Shown piece after piece: positions 24,774 to 34,006 of a stretch of 64,000 nt of DNA; positions within the stretch are counted from its first letter, which is position 1; the number at the start of each line of letters is the position of its first letter. A program made the position numbers and the translations under genes. The stretch comes from Anaerococcus vaginalis ATCC 51170 (GTDB lineage: Bacteria > Bacillota > Clostridia > Tissierellales > Peptoniphilaceae). Location of the stretch: assembly GCF_000163295.1 (NCBI RefSeq), contig NZ_GG700527.1:265453-329452 (forward strand), read 5' to 3'. The notes below the pieces were generated by a model. The model did no database searches and was not told the DNA's origin. It worked only from the letters and a program-made list of their open reading frames with translations.

Positions 24774-25256
24774 ATGAAAGTTTCTATAATTATGGGCTCT
24801 TTGTCTGATAGTCCAATTGCTGATAAGGTTGTTTCAAAATTAATGGAATTTGGAATTGATTACGAAGTTAAAGTGATTTCTGCTCACAGAGCTTTAAAAA
24901 GTTTAGAAAAATATGTAAAAGAAAGCGAAGATGAAAGTGAAGTTTATATTGGAATTGCTGGAAAGGCTGCTCATTTATCTGGAGTAATTGCAGCTTTGAC
25001 AACAAGACCTGTAATTGGAATTCCTGCAAAATCATCTCATCTTGGTGGACTTGAAGCTTTACTTTCTACAGTAGAAATGCCAAGTGGCGTTCCTGTTGCA
25101 ACTGTTGCAATCGGTGGGGGAGAAAATGCTGCAATTTTGGCTACAGAAATTCTTGCAATAAAATATGATTCTTTAAGAGAAAAATTAAAGGATATGAGAA
25201 TAAAAATGAAAGAAACTATAGATAATTCTGAATATGAATATAAGGCAAATAAATGA
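24774..25256 (+). CDS. purE: 5-(carboxyamino)imidazole ribonucleotide mutase PurE
   Basis: The protein has 160 residues. Motifs are GSLSDSPIADKV, the catalytic-His segment ISAHRA, IAGKAAHLSGVIAALTTRPVIGIP and LLSTVEMPSGVPVATVAIG, close to class I PurE. No purK is present in this operon, so the carboxyamino donor step is either encoded elsewhere or this enzyme acts on AIR and CO2 directly; HRAL in place of the usual HRTP is a small difference. It overlaps purF by four bases. Confidence 0.93.
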   Translation: MKVSIIMGSLSDSPIADKVVSKLMEFGIDYEVKVISAHRALKSLEKYVKESEDESEVYIGIAGKAAHLSGVIAALTTRPVIGIPAKSSHLGGLEALLSTVEMPSGVPVATVAIGGGENAAILATEILAIKYDSLREKLKDMRIKMKETIDNSEYEYKANK

Positions 25257-26536
25257 GTGGAATTGTAGGAATATTTTCAAAAAAGAAATATAAAAATGTT
25301 TTTCCCGAATTATACTCTGGCCTTTATGCAATCCAACATAGAGGCCAAGAGTCAATGGGAATATCACTTCTTGCTCATGAAAAATTATCAGAAATTAGAG
25401 GTAAGGGAGAAATTGCCAACAATATTAGCCTAGATAATATTTCAACTCTTGCAGGAAATGTTGGTCTTGGTTATGTAAAATATAGATTTGCTGAAGATGA
25501 TAAATCTCTTATGCCTATGCCATGGTTATTTTATCCGAAAAATTCAAATTTCAAAAATTTGATTGCAATTGATGGAAAATTTCTTGATGAAACAAGTCCT
25601 GAAGATGTTGTAAATAAATTAAATTCGAATAATATAGATGAAATTATAGAATTTATAAACAATTTAAAGGGAGCATATTCTATTATTCTCGTAAATGGAA
25701 ATAGGATGATTGCAATTAGAGATCCTTATGGAATTAAAAATCTTTGTGTTGGGAAAAAAGAAGATTCTTATATAGTTGCAAGCGAATCTTGTGTGATTGA
25801 ATCAATTGATGGACAACTTTGTCACGAATTAAAACCAGGAGAAATTTATATAGTTGACGATAATGGAGAAGAATCCTATTTTGCCAAAGAGCTTTCTAAT
25901 TCTCCTTGCATTTTTGATTTCGTTTATACTGCAAGACCAGATTCTTCAATAAATGGTGTTAGCGTCTATGATGCAAGAATTAAAATGGGAGAAATTCTTT
26001 ACAAAGAACATCCTGTTGATGCTGATATTGTAGTTGGAAGTCCTGATAGTGGATTGATTTCAGCTGTTGGATTTTCGCGTGCATCAAATATAAAATACGA
26101 AAGAGCAATAGTAAGAAATAGATATATAAATAGAACATTTATTCTTCCAACAAATTCAATGAGAAAAAAAGGAATAAGAATTAAATTAAATCCAATAAAA
26201 CATCTTATTGAAGGAAAAAGAGTTGTTCTTGTGGATGATTCTATTGTAAGAGGCAATACTATAAAAAGAGTAATAGAAATTTTGAGAGAATCAGGAGCAA
26301 AGGAAGTCCACATTAGGATTGCATCTCCTCAAGTGATAAAAGAAGAAACTTTTACTTTTGATGTGCCAGACAAAGATCATTTAATTAGCAACAACAGAAG
26401 TGTAGAAGAAGTTAGAAAAATTATAGGAGCAGATTCTTTGGGATTTATTTCCCTAGAAGGATTAAGACAAGCTTGTGGAAATAAAACATATTACGAAAAT
26501 TGTTTTAATGGATATAACCCTTTAGAAAGGATATAA
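25253..26536 (+). CDS. purF: amidophosphoribosyltransferase with inactivated glutaminase domain
   Basis: The protein has 427 residues, shorter than the usual 460-500. The C-terminal phosphoribosyltransferase domain is intact: [11 protein letters not shown] loop, [17 protein letters not shown] loop and GSPDSGLIS. The N-terminal Ntn-hydrolase domain is not. The mature nucleophile Cys (normally MCGIVGI) is Ser2 (MSGIVGI); an in-frame TAA (25250-25252) directly before the ATG rules out a longer start or a cleaved propeptide. GHVRY is GYVKY, HNGNLVN is IDGKFLD, and the segment holding the catalytic Asp is shortened. At least two of the four 4Fe-4S cysteines of the B. subtilis type are lost. It likely makes phosphoribosylamine from PRPP and free ammonia. 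Confidence 0.93.
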   Translation: MSGIVGIFSKKKYKNVFPELYSGLYAIQHRGQESMGISLLAHEKLSEIRGKGEIANNISLDNISTLAGNVGLGYVKYRFAEDDKSLMPMPWLFYPKNSNFKNLIAIDGKFLDETSPEDVVNKLNSNNIDEIIEFINNLKGAYSIILVNGNRMIAIRDPYGIKNLCVGKKEDSYIVASESCVIESIDGQLCHELKPGEIYIVDDNGEESYFAKELSNSPCIFDFVYTARPDSSINGVSVYDARIKMGEILYKEHPVDADIVVGSPDSGLISAVGFSRASNIKYERAIVRNRYINRTFILPTNSMRKKGIRIKLNPIKHLIEGKRVVLVDDSIVRGNTIKRVIEILRESGAKEVHIRIASPQVIKEETFTFDVPDKDHLISNNRSVEEVRKIIGADSLGFISLEGLRQACGNKTYYENCFNGYNPLERI

Positions 26537-26537
26537 A

Positions 26538-27563
26538 ATGCCAATAAATTATAAAGACGCTGGAGTTGATGTAGCTAACGGTCAAAAAGAAGTCGAACTT
26601 ATAAAAAAATTAGTAGAAAAAACTCAATCAGAAAATGTTTTGAGCAAACTTGGAGGATTTTCTGGTCTATTTAGTTTGGAAAATTTAAATATAAAAAATC
26701 CAGTTTTGGTTTCAGGGACAGATGGAGTTGGAACTAAGGTTATGCTTGCACAAATGATGGACAAGCACGATACAATTGGAATTGATTGCGTGGCAATGTG
26801 CGTAAATGATATTCTTTGCCAAGGAGCAAAGCCATTATTTTTTCTAGATTATATAGCATGTGGCAAACTTGTTCCAGAAAAAATGGAAAAAATTGTAAAA
26901 GGAGTAGCTGACGGCTGTCTTCAAGCTAATTCTTCTTTGATTGGCGGAGAAACTGCAGAAATGCCAGGTCTTTATAAGGAAAATGACTATGACCTTGCAG
27001 GATTTTGTGTTGGCATAGTTGATAAAGAAAAAATAATTACTGGAGAAAAAATTAAAAAAGGCGATCATATTTTTGGTTTAAAATCTTCAGGAATTCATTC
27101 AAATGGATATTCTCTTGTAAGAAAAATTGTTTTAGAAAAAGAAAAATTATCTTTGGATGAAAAAATTGAAGGACTTGATACAAGTCTTGGAGAAGAATTA
27201 TTAAAACCAACCAAAATTTATGTGAAAGAAATTTTAGCCCTTCTTGAAAAAATTGAAATAAATGGCCTAAGTCATATTACTGGTGGTGGATTTTATGAAA
27301 ATATTCCAAGAATGATTCCAGATGGACTTTGTGCAAAAATTGATGTGAGAAATATTCCTATTCCAAAAATATTTTCACTTTTGGAAAAATGGGGAGAGCT
27401 TGATAAAAAAGATATGTACGAGACTTTCAACATGGGAGTAGGTCTTGTTTTTGCAGTTGATAAAAATGATATAGATAAAGTTAAAGAAATAATTGATGAA
27501 AATGAATTATTAGATCTTGGAGAGGTTATAGAAAATGATGAAAAAATCGACCTCAAATTCTAA
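26538..27563 (+). CDS. purM: phosphoribosylformylglycinamidine cyclo-ligase
   Basis: The protein has 341 residues. PurM closes the imidazole ring to give AIR. Motifs are [10 protein letters not shown] at the start, [48 protein letters not shown] and [15 protein letters not shown]. It starts one base after the purF stop and overlaps purN by about 29 bases in another frame. It is a normal family member. Confidence 0.96.
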   Translation: MPINYKDAGVDVANGQKEVELIKKLVEKTQSENVLSKLGGFSGLFSLENLNIKNPVLVSGTDGVGTKVMLAQMMDKHDTIGIDCVAMCVNDILCQGAKPLFFLDYIACGKLVPEKMEKIVKGVADGCLQANSSLIGGETAEMPGLYKENDYDLAGFCVGIVDKEKIITGEKIKKGDHIFGLKSSGIHSNGYSLVRKIVLEKEKLSLDEKIEGLDTSLGEELLKPTKIYVKEILALLEKIEINGLSHITGGGFYENIPRMIPDGLCAKIDVRNIPIPKIFSLLEKWGELDKKDMYETFNMGVGLVFAVDKNDIDKVKEIIDENELLDLGEVIENDEKIDLKF

Positions 27564-28161
27564 AAAAATTGCAGTTTTGATCTCAGGCTCAGGAACAAAT
27601 CTTCAAGCTATAATTGATTCTTGTCAAAATAAAATTATTAATGGAAAAATATCTGTAGTAATTTCAAATAAAGAAAATGCCTATGGACTTACAAGAGCAA
27701 AAAATGCCTCAATTAAAACATTGGTTTGCAAAGATAATGATATTTTGCTTGATACCTTGATAAAAGAAAAAATCGATCTAGTTGTTCTTGCAGGCTATCT
27801 TAAAATTTTACCTCAAAAAATAATTGACGAATTTGAAGCAAAGATTATTAATATCCACCCATCCCTTATACCATCATTTTGTGGGATGGGATTTTATGGA
27901 AGAAAGGTTCATGAAAAAGTCTATGAAAAAGGAGTAAAATTTACTGGAGCAACAACTCATTTTGTTACAAAAGACGCAGATGATGGCCCAATAATTTATC
28001 AAGAAATTGTAAAAATTGACCAAGAAGATACAATTGATGATATAGCAAAAAATGTTTTGGAAAAAGAACACGAAATTTTGATAAAATCAGTAAAAGATTT
28101 TTGTGATGATTTATTTTACATAAAAAATAATAAGGTTTTTGTAAAAAATAGGAGTTTTTGA
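27535..28161 (+). CDS. purN: phosphoribosylglycinamide formyltransferase
   Basis: The protein has 208 residues. PurN transfers a formyl group from 10-formyl-THF to GAR. The N-terminus [17 protein letters not shown] and the catalytic residues are intact: Asn and His in [11 protein letters not shown] and Asp in [18 protein letters not shown] precedes two adjacent ATG codons (27535 and 27538), either of which could be used, within the end of purM. The 29-base overlap is longer than the others in the operon. Confidence 0.95.
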   Translation: MMKKSTSNSKKIAVLISGSGTNLQAIIDSCQNKIINGKISVVISNKENAYGLTRAKNASIKTLVCKDNDILLDTLIKEKIDLVVLAGYLKILPQKIIDEFEAKIINIHPSLIPSFCGMGFYGRKVHEKVYEKGVKFTGATTHFVTKDADDGPIIYQEIVKIDQEDTIDDIAKNVLEKEHEILIKSVKDFCDDLFYIKNNKVFVKNRSF

Positions 28162-29405
28162 TGAAAGTTTTAATAATTGGAAATGGTGGAAGAGAACACG
28201 CACTTGCTTGGAAAATTTCACAATCAAAAAAAGTAGACCAAATATTTATGGCAAAAGGAAATGCTGGCACTAATTCTTTTTGCAAAAATATAAATATTGA
28301 ACCAACAGATATAAAATCCTTGGTGGATTTTTCTAAAAAAGAAAAAATCGACCTTACAATTGTAGGGCCAGAAGATCCTTTGTGTATGGGAATTGTAGAT
28401 GAATTTGAAAAAAATAATCTTAAAATTTTTGGACCAAACAAAGAATGTGCAAAATTTGAAAAATCAAAAAAATTTACCAAAAATTTCCTAGAAAAATATA
28501 AGATACCAACAGCAAAATATAAATCTTTTGAAAATTTTGACAATGCCAAAAATTCATTAAAGGAATTTTCATATCCCTTAGTAATAAAAGCTGATGGGCT
28601 TTGTCTTGGAAAAGGCGTTATAATTTGCGAAGACGAAAAAAAAGCTATAGAAACTCTTGACGATATTTTTAATAAAAAAATATTTGGAGATGAGGGAAAA
28701 ACTGTTGTAATCGAAGAATTTTTAAAAGGCGAAGAGGCATCACTTTTGTGTTTGGTTTCAAACAATAAATTATTTCCGCTAGAAACTTGCAAAGACCACA
28801 AGCAAATTTATGATGGAAACAAGGGTCCAAATACTGGAGGAGTTGGAACATATTCTCCAAGTAAATTTTCACAAAAAACAGGGGAAAATATAGAAATAAT
28901 TTTAAAGCAAATTGAAAAAGGACTGGATGATTCAAAACTTTCTTACAATGGAATTTTGTTTATTGGATTTATGATTGATAAAGATGTGCCAAAAATATTA
29001 GAATTTAACGTAAGATTTGGAGATCCGGAAACAGAAACCCTAATGCCAAGACTTGAGTCAGACCTTGTAGAAATTATAGAAAAAACTCTTGATAAAAGTC
29101 TAAAAAAAGAAGATATAAAATGGTCAGATGATTATTCCCTATCATTAATTCTTGTTTCAGATGGTTATCCATTAAAATATGAAAAAAATAAAGAAATAAG
29201 TGGACTTGAAGATGTAAAAAATTCAACTATTTTTCACAATGGAACAAAATTAGAAAATGGAAAAATTTTAACAAATGGCGGAAGAGTTCTTACAATAAAC
29301 GCAAAAGCAAAAACTTTAGAACTTGCAAGAAAAATCGCCTATAATGATTGCGAAAAAATAAAATACGAAAATAAATATTATAGAAAAGATATTGGATTAA
29401 ATTAG
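28161..29405 (+). CDS. purD: phosphoribosylamine--glycine ligase
   Basis: The start is the ATG at 28161, one base inside the purN stop (TGATG), with ATAGGAG upstream; a TTG three bases earlier is less likely. The protein has 414 residues. PurD joins glycine to phosphoribosylamine, the unstable product of PurF. Motifs are VLIIGNGGREHALAWK, IVGPEDPL, the ATP-grasp segments VIKADGLCLGKGVI and VVIEEFLKGEEASLL, and FNVRFGDPETE. It ends the operon. purH, commonly found between purN and purD in Firmicutes, is missing here. Confidence 0.96.
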   Translation: MKVLIIGNGGREHALAWKISQSKKVDQIFMAKGNAGTNSFCKNINIEPTDIKSLVDFSKKEKIDLTIVGPEDPLCMGIVDEFEKNNLKIFGPNKECAKFEKSKKFTKNFLEKYKIPTAKYKSFENFDNAKNSLKEFSYPLVIKADGLCLGKGVIICEDEKKAIETLDDIFNKKIFGDEGKTVVIEEFLKGEEASLLCLVSNNKLFPLETCKDHKQIYDGNKGPNTGGVGTYSPSKFSQKTGENIEIILKQIEKGLDDSKLSYNGILFIGFMIDKDVPKILEFNVRFGDPETETLMPRLESDLVEIIEKTLDKSLKKEDIKWSDDYSLSLILVSDGYPLKYEKNKEISGLEDVKNSTIFHNGTKLENGKILTNGGRVLTINAKAKTLELARKIAYNDCEKIKYENKYYRKDIGLN

Positions 29406-29427
29406 CTAGTTTAACTAGCTTTTTTTA
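29404..29427 (+). terminator. terminator of the purine operon
   Basis: AGCTAGTT pairs with AACTAGCT directly at the purD stop codon, followed by seven T. Confidence 0.9.
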
Positions 29428-29551
29428 TTTGATTAATTTATTTATTAATTTTTATGTAAGATAAAGAATAAGCAAAAATGAAAAATAATTTGCAATATGT
29501 TATAATAAAACATATAATTGTTTTTTTAAAAAAATATAGAAAGGAAAATTT

Positions 29552-30403
29552 ATGAGAATTAATACAATTTGGATTACAGGAGCTCATGGAAGACTTGGCT
29601 CGACTCTTGTAAGATATTTAGATCCTTTGGAAGCTGAAATAATTGCAACTGACAAAGATGAAGTTGATATTACAAAACAAGAAGAAGTAAATTTGTTTGT
29701 AGATAGAAATAGACCAAAAATAATTATCAATTGTTCGGGTATTACCAATAGATTAAAATGCGAAAATGATCCTGATAAAGCATATTTGTTAAATGCTTTG
29801 GGCGCAAAAAATATTGCTATTGCGTCAAATAGGGTTAGAGCAAAACTTGTACAATTATCTACAGCAGATGTTTTTGATGGACAAACAATTCATCCATACA
29901 AAGAAATTGATAAGGCAAATCCAAATACAGTTTATGGAAAAAGTAAATTTTTGGGAGAAGAATTTGTAAAAAATTTTGCTGATAGATATTTTATAGTTAG
30001 GGTATCAAGACTTTATTCAAAAGAAAATAATTTGGTTGAATCAATTATTGAACAAGCAAAAAATGGTATTGTTAAAGTGCCAAAATCAAGATATGGTTCG
30101 CCAACATCAGCCTATGAGCTTTCAAAATTTTTGATTTCAATAATGGGAACTAATGCCTATGGAATTTATCATGCTTCATGTGAGGGAACTTGTTCTTTTA
30201 GAGCTTTTGCTCAAAAAATTATTGATATAACAAAAATTGATGCAAAGGTAGAAGAAGTTAGAGATTCTGATAGAATCGATTTTGAACCAGCCTTTAGGGG
30301 AATAGATAATTATTTTTTAAATCTTTTGGACAAAAATACTTTTTCAACTTGGGAAGATGCCTTAAAAGATTACCTGAGAAGGGAGTATGGTTATGAAAGC
30401 TAA
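29552..30403 (+). CDS. RmlD-like NAD(P)-dependent sugar-nucleotide reductase
   Basis: The protein has 283 residues, an extended short-chain dehydrogenase close to dTDP-4-dehydrorhamnose reductase. The Rossmann motif is TGAHGRLGSTL, followed by the RmlD-type IIINCSGITN region with KCENDPDKAYLLNALGAKNIA, a substrate-site Thr/Asp in LSTADVFDGQ, and the catalytic YGKSK. No other rhamnose or cell-wall sugar genes are adjacent, so the exact substrate is open; it could also act in another deoxysugar or envelope pathway. AGAAAGG lies before the ATG. Confidence 0.78.
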   Translation: MRINTIWITGAHGRLGSTLVRYLDPLEAEIIATDKDEVDITKQEEVNLFVDRNRPKIIINCSGITNRLKCENDPDKAYLLNALGAKNIAIASNRVRAKLVQLSTADVFDGQTIHPYKEIDKANPNTVYGKSKFLGEEFVKNFADRYFIVRVSRLYSKENNLVESIIEQAKNGIVKVPKSRYGSPTSAYELSKFLISIMGTNAYGIYHASCEGTCSFRAFAQKIIDITKIDAKVEEVRDSDRIDFEPAFRGIDNYFLNLLDKNTFSTWEDALKDYLRREYGYES

Positions 30404-31664
30404 ATCTAATAAAAAATTAGGCTTAACTTCTAAAATTTTTATTGCCCTAATTTGTGGAATGATTCTTGGAATTGTAATGCATTATTTTGTTCCAAAAGGT
30501 CATATTAAAGATGACATTATAATTGATGGAATTTTTTATTTATTAGGTCAAATGTTTATAAGAGCTATGCAAATGCTAGTTGTGCCATTGGTATTTTTTT
30601 CAATCGCTGATGGCTGCAGAAATATGGGAGATACAAAAACTCTTGGAAAAGTTGGAATAAGAATTGTATTATTTTATCTTTTGACAACAGCCCTTGCAAT
30701 AATTATTGCTCTTTCTTTAGCGTCAATTATAAATCCTGGAAAAGGAATGAATATGAAATTGGGTTCAAATGAATTTAATATGGATGCTGGAGAAAAAACT
30801 TCAATGAAAGATACGCTTTTAAATATGATTCCAACAAATCCTATTGAAGCTTTGGCAAAAGGCGATATGCTTCAAATAATTATTTTTGCAGTTATAGTTG
30901 GACTTTTGATTGCAGGAATGGAAGATAGGATGGAAACTTTAGGAAATATAATTACAGAAATGAATGAATTAATGATGAGTATGACAATGGCTGTAATGAA
31001 ACTTGCACCAATTGGAGTATTTTTCTTAATAGCAAGAACATTTTCAAATCTTGGTTACGATGTAATTTTGTCTATGCTTTCATATATGATTTCTGTAATT
31101 TTGGGACTTGCTTTCCAACTTCTGATAGTTTATATGCTGCTTTTAACGATTTTTGTAAGAGTAAATCCATTTGCTTTTCTAAAAAAATATTTTCCAGTTA
31201 TGACTTTTGCATTTTCAACCGCATCATCAAATGCGACAGTTCCATTAAATATTCAAACTCTAGAAGATATTGGAGTTGATAAAAAAATTTCTTCATTTAC
31301 AATTCCTTTGGGAGCGACAATAAATATGGATGGAACTGCAATAATGCAAGGAGTAGCTGTAGTATTTATTGCAAATGCTTATGGAATTGATTTAACGTTG
31401 AATGATTATTTAACTGTAATATTAACAGCGACGATTGCATCAGTCGGTACAGCAGGAATTCCATCAGTAGGACTTGTTACTTTGTCAATGGTCTTGTCAT
31501 CAGTTGGACTTCCAGTAGAAGGAATTGCTATGATAATGGGAATAGATAGAATTTTGGATATGGCAAGAACAGCAATAAACACAACAGGAGATGCATCGGG
31601 AACAATTATAGTTGCAAATTCTGTAAATGCATTTAATAAAGAAAAATTTAATAAAAGAGTTTAA
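30393..31664 (+). CDS. dicarboxylate/amino acid:cation symporter (DAACS family)
   Basis: The start at 30393 suits the GAAGGGAG ribosome-binding site; the ATG two codons earlier is too close to it. The protein has 423 residues and about eight membrane segments plus two re-entrant loops. The family signatures are STASSNATVPL (serine-rich hairpin) and INMDGTA (NMDGT motif), followed by the conserved Arg/Asp/Asn helix DRILDMARTAINTTGDA. Such proteins import glutamate, aspartate, serine or C4-dicarboxylates with Na+ or H+. Arg in DMAR suits a dicarboxylate substrate. It overlaps the RmlD-like gene by 11 bases. Confidence 0.9.
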   Translation: MKAKSNKKLGLTSKIFIALICGMILGIVMHYFVPKGHIKDDIIIDGIFYLLGQMFIRAMQMLVVPLVFFSIADGCRNMGDTKTLGKVGIRIVLFYLLTTALAIIIALSLASIINPGKGMNMKLGSNEFNMDAGEKTSMKDTLLNMIPTNPIEALAKGDMLQIIIFAVIVGLLIAGMEDRMETLGNIITEMNELMMSMTMAVMKLAPIGVFFLIARTFSNLGYDVILSMLSYMISVILGLAFQLLIVYMLLLTIFVRVNPFAFLKKYFPVMTFAFSTASSNATVPLNIQTLEDIGVDKKISSFTIPLGATINMDGTAIMQGVAVVFIANAYGIDLTLNDYLTVILTATIASVGTAGIPSVGLVTLSMVLSSVGLPVEGIAMIMGIDRILDMARTAINTTGDASGTIIVANSVNAFNKEKFNKRV

Positions 31665-31667
31665 AAT

Positions 31668-31707
31668 AAAAAAAGTTGGTAAAGAATTTTCTTTATCAAC
31701 TTTTTTA
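31668..31707. terminator. bidirectional terminator between the symporter and fur-family genes
   Basis: AAAAAAGTTGGTAAAG pairs with CTTTATCAACTTTTTT through an AATTTT loop, with A-run and T-run flanks serving both strands. Confidence 0.85.
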
Positions 31708-31708
31708 T

Positions 31709-32128
31709 TTATTTAATTTTTTTTTGACACTGTGGGCAAATTCCTGTAAATTCAAAACTGTGTCCTTTAATTACAAAGCCAGTATCTTTTTCTATCTCTT
31801 CTTCAATTTCATGGATTGGGCAATTTTCTATTATAAATTTTTTATTACAAGAAATACACCTTATAAAATGTTTGTGATTGTTAGAATTTAATTGAAAATA
31901 AGAAATGCCATCTGTATTTGTATTTTTTAAAAGGAGATTTATCTCTTCCAAGGTATTTAAATTTCTATAAATTGTTGAAAGATCCATATTGATATTTTCT
32001 TCTTTTAATTTGTCTAAAATTTCTTCTGCAGAAATTGGATCATCATTTTCAATTATCTTTTCTAAAATTATTTTTCTTTTTTCAGTAACACGAATCTTAT
32101 TTTGCTTTAGTAAATCTTCTGCTTTCAC
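31709..32128 (-). CDS. zur: Fur-family metal regulator, probably Zur
   Basis: The protein has 139 residues. A winged helix (ISAEEILDKLKEENINMDLSTIYRNLNTLEEINLL) is followed by a dimerisation domain with metal-site histidines (NNHKHFIRC) and two CxxC pairs (CISC, CPQC) for structural zinc. It is divergent from a zinc-type ABC importer with a His-rich binding protein, which argues for Zur rather than Fur or PerR. A palindrome fitting the Fur-superfamily 7-1-7 form sits at the importer promoter. The name is by context and could be wrong. Confidence 0.82.
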   Translation of the reverse strand: MKAEDLLKQNKIRVTEKRKIILEKIIENDDPISAEEILDKLKEENINMDLSTIYRNLNTLEEINLLLKNTNTDGISYFQLNSNNHKHFIRCISCNKKFIIENCPIHEIEEEIEKDTGFVIKGHSFEFTGICPQCQKKIK

Positions 32129-32157
32129 AATCTCACCTCTATAAATATATTACCATA

Positions 32158-32185
32158 TTGACAAAAAATGAAACAGCTATATAAT
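32158..32185 (+). promoter_or_regulatory. promoter of the zinc importer operon
   Basis: TTGACA (32158-32163), 16-base spacer, TATAAT (32180-32185); both hexamers are perfect. Confidence 0.85.
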
Positions 32186-32190
32186 ATTCT

Positions 32191-32207
32191 TTGCAAATGA
32201 TTTGCAA
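32191..32207 (+). promoter_or_regulatory. candidate Zur operator
   Basis: TTGCAAATGATTTGCAA is a perfect inverted repeat with 8-base arms and a single central base, the 7-1-7-type shape used by Fur-superfamily repressors. It lies six bases after the -10, across the expected transcription start, so binding would block the operon. Confidence 0.75.
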
Positions 32208-32221
32208 TAAAAGGAGGAAAA

Positions 32222-33340
32222 ATGAAAAAGAAAATTTTAGCAATGATTTTGGTTTTCGGAATTTTTGTTACAGGATGTGCAAAAAATAATGAAAAATCAA
32301 ATATAAATTCAAATAATTCAAATCAAACAAGTCAAAGTGAAAATAAAGATAAAGAAACAATTTATGCTTCTTTTTATCCAATTTATAATTTAACAAAACA
32401 AATTGCAGGAGATAAATTTAATGTAAAATCTTTTACAAATTTAAATACAGAAGTTCATGATTTTGAACCATCTGCAAAAGATATGGCAGATTTGTCAAAG
32501 GCAAAAGTTTTATTTTTAAATGGAGCAGGGCTTGAATCTTGGCAAGAAAAAATATCAGAATCTTCAAAAGTTGAAATTGTTGATACTTCTAAAGGAATTA
32601 ATTTAATAGAAAATACGCATGAAGATGAAAAAGAACATGATAAAAAACGTGAAGATAGACCTAAATCTTGTTGTGACGCTCCTCATTATCACGAATCTTT
32701 AGATGAAGATGAAAAAGAGGATAATGATAATCATGAAGATAACGAAAAAGATGAAGATAGCGAAAAAGAAGAACACGAACACGAACATGAAGATGGAGAA
32801 GAACACCACCATCATGGAGCATATGATCCTCACGTTTGGTTATCTCCAAAAAATGGAATAATTCAAGCAAAAAATATTGCAGAAAAACTTTCAGAAATTG
32901 ATCCTGAAAATAAAGATTATTATATGGGAAATTTTGAAAAAATAAAAAAAGAGCTTGAAGAAATTGATAAAGAATATGAAAAAAAATTAGAAAATAAAGA
33001 AAATAAAAAATTCTTAGTAGACCACGAGGCATTTTCTTATCTTGCTCGTGATTATGGTTTAATTCAAGTTCCGCTTACATCAATAACTTCAACAAGTGAA
33101 ACTGATGCAAAAACTATGAAAAATGCGATTGATTATGTAAAAAAAGAAAAAATTACTGCAATTTTTTATGAAAAAGGCGGATCTGATAAAAATGTAAAGA
33201 CTTTGGCAGATGAATTATCTCTTGACGCAAAAGCTATAAATACTATAGAATATGCAAGTGATGATGATTTAAAAAATGAAAAAACTTATCAAGAATTGAT
33301 AAGAGAAAATTTTGAAATAATGGAAAGTAGTTTAAAATAA
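32222..33340 (+). CDS. znuA: zinc ABC transporter substrate-binding lipoprotein (AdcA/ZnuA-type)
   Basis: The protein has 372 residues with lipobox VTGC. It is a cluster A-I metal-binding protein: YASFYPIYNLTKQIAGD, NTEVHDFEPSAKD with a metal His, DPHVWLSP with the second His, and DHEAFSYLARDYGL with the third. Between about residues 120 and 200 there is a long loop of His, Asp and Glu (HEHEHEDGEEHHHHG) and a CC pair, the His-rich loop typical of zinc-specific members. AAGGAGG precedes the ATG. The operator at 32191 controls it. Confidence 0.93.
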   Translation: MKKKILAMILVFGIFVTGCAKNNEKSNINSNNSNQTSQSENKDKETIYASFYPIYNLTKQIAGDKFNVKSFTNLNTEVHDFEPSAKDMADLSKAKVLFLNGAGLESWQEKISESSKVEIVDTSKGINLIENTHEDEKEHDKKREDRPKSCCDAPHYHESLDEDEKEDNDNHEDNEKDEDSEKEEHEHEHEDGEEHHHHGAYDPHVWLSPKNGIIQAKNIAEKLSEIDPENKDYYMGNFEKIKKELEEIDKEYEKKLENKENKKFLVDHEAFSYLARDYGLIQVPLTSITSTSETDAKTMKNAIDYVKKEKITAIFYEKGGSDKNVKTLADELSLDAKAINTIEYASDDDLKNEKTYQELIRENFEIMESSLK

Positions 33341-34006
33341 ATGAAAGATATAGAAGTTAAAGATGTAGTCTTTTCTTATGGCAAGGATGAAGTATTAAAT
33401 AAGGTTAGTTTTGATTTAAATAAGGGCGATTTTTTAACTATTCAAGGAGAAAATGGCTCTGGCAAATCAACTCTAATAAAATTAATTTTAAAGGATTTGA
33501 AAAAAAATTCGGGAGAGATTAAATTATTTGGGACAAATATAGAAAATTTTAATGCATATTCAAAAATTGGCTATGTACCTCAAGTAAATGATTCAAATAA
33601 ACTTGCCTTTCCAGTAACAGGAGAAGAATTTGTAATTTTAAATTTGTATAAGAAATTTAATATTTTTAACAGACCAAGCAAAAAATGCTATCAAAAGGTT
33701 CGTGATATTTTTGAAATTTTAAATATTGAAAATCTTTTGCATATTCCTTTCAATCAACTTTCAGGAGGGCAGGCTCAAAAAGTTATGATAGCAAGGGCAA
33801 TGGTAAATAATCCAGAGGTTTTGCTTTTGGATGAGCCAACTGTTGGCGTTGATGAAAAATCAAAAAGAGACTTTCTTAAACTTCTAGCTCACTTAAATGA
33901 TAAACACAAAATTTCAATTTTGATGATAAGTCATGAAATGGATGTTGTTAGGGAATTTTCTAAAAGAGAAATAAGGATAAAAAATGGAAGGATCGTTGAT
34001 GCTTAG
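33341..34006 (+). CDS. znuC: zinc ABC transporter ATP-binding protein
   Basis: The protein has 221 residues. Walker A is GENGSGKST, the signature is LSGGQAQK, Walker B is VLLLDEPTVGVD, and the switch His is in ISHEMD. It starts directly after the stop of the binding-protein gene, indicating tight coupling, and overlaps the permease gene by eight bases. It resembles ZnuC/AdcC in length and layout. Confidence 0.92.
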   Translation: MKDIEVKDVVFSYGKDEVLNKVSFDLNKGDFLTIQGENGSGKSTLIKLILKDLKKNSGEIKLFGTNIENFNAYSKIGYVPQVNDSNKLAFPVTGEEFVILNLYKKFNIFNRPSKKCYQKVRDIFEILNIENLLHIPFNQLSGGQAQKVMIARAMVNNPEVLLLDEPTVGVDEKSKRDFLKLLAHLNDKHKISILMISHEMDVVREFSKREIRIKNGRIVDA

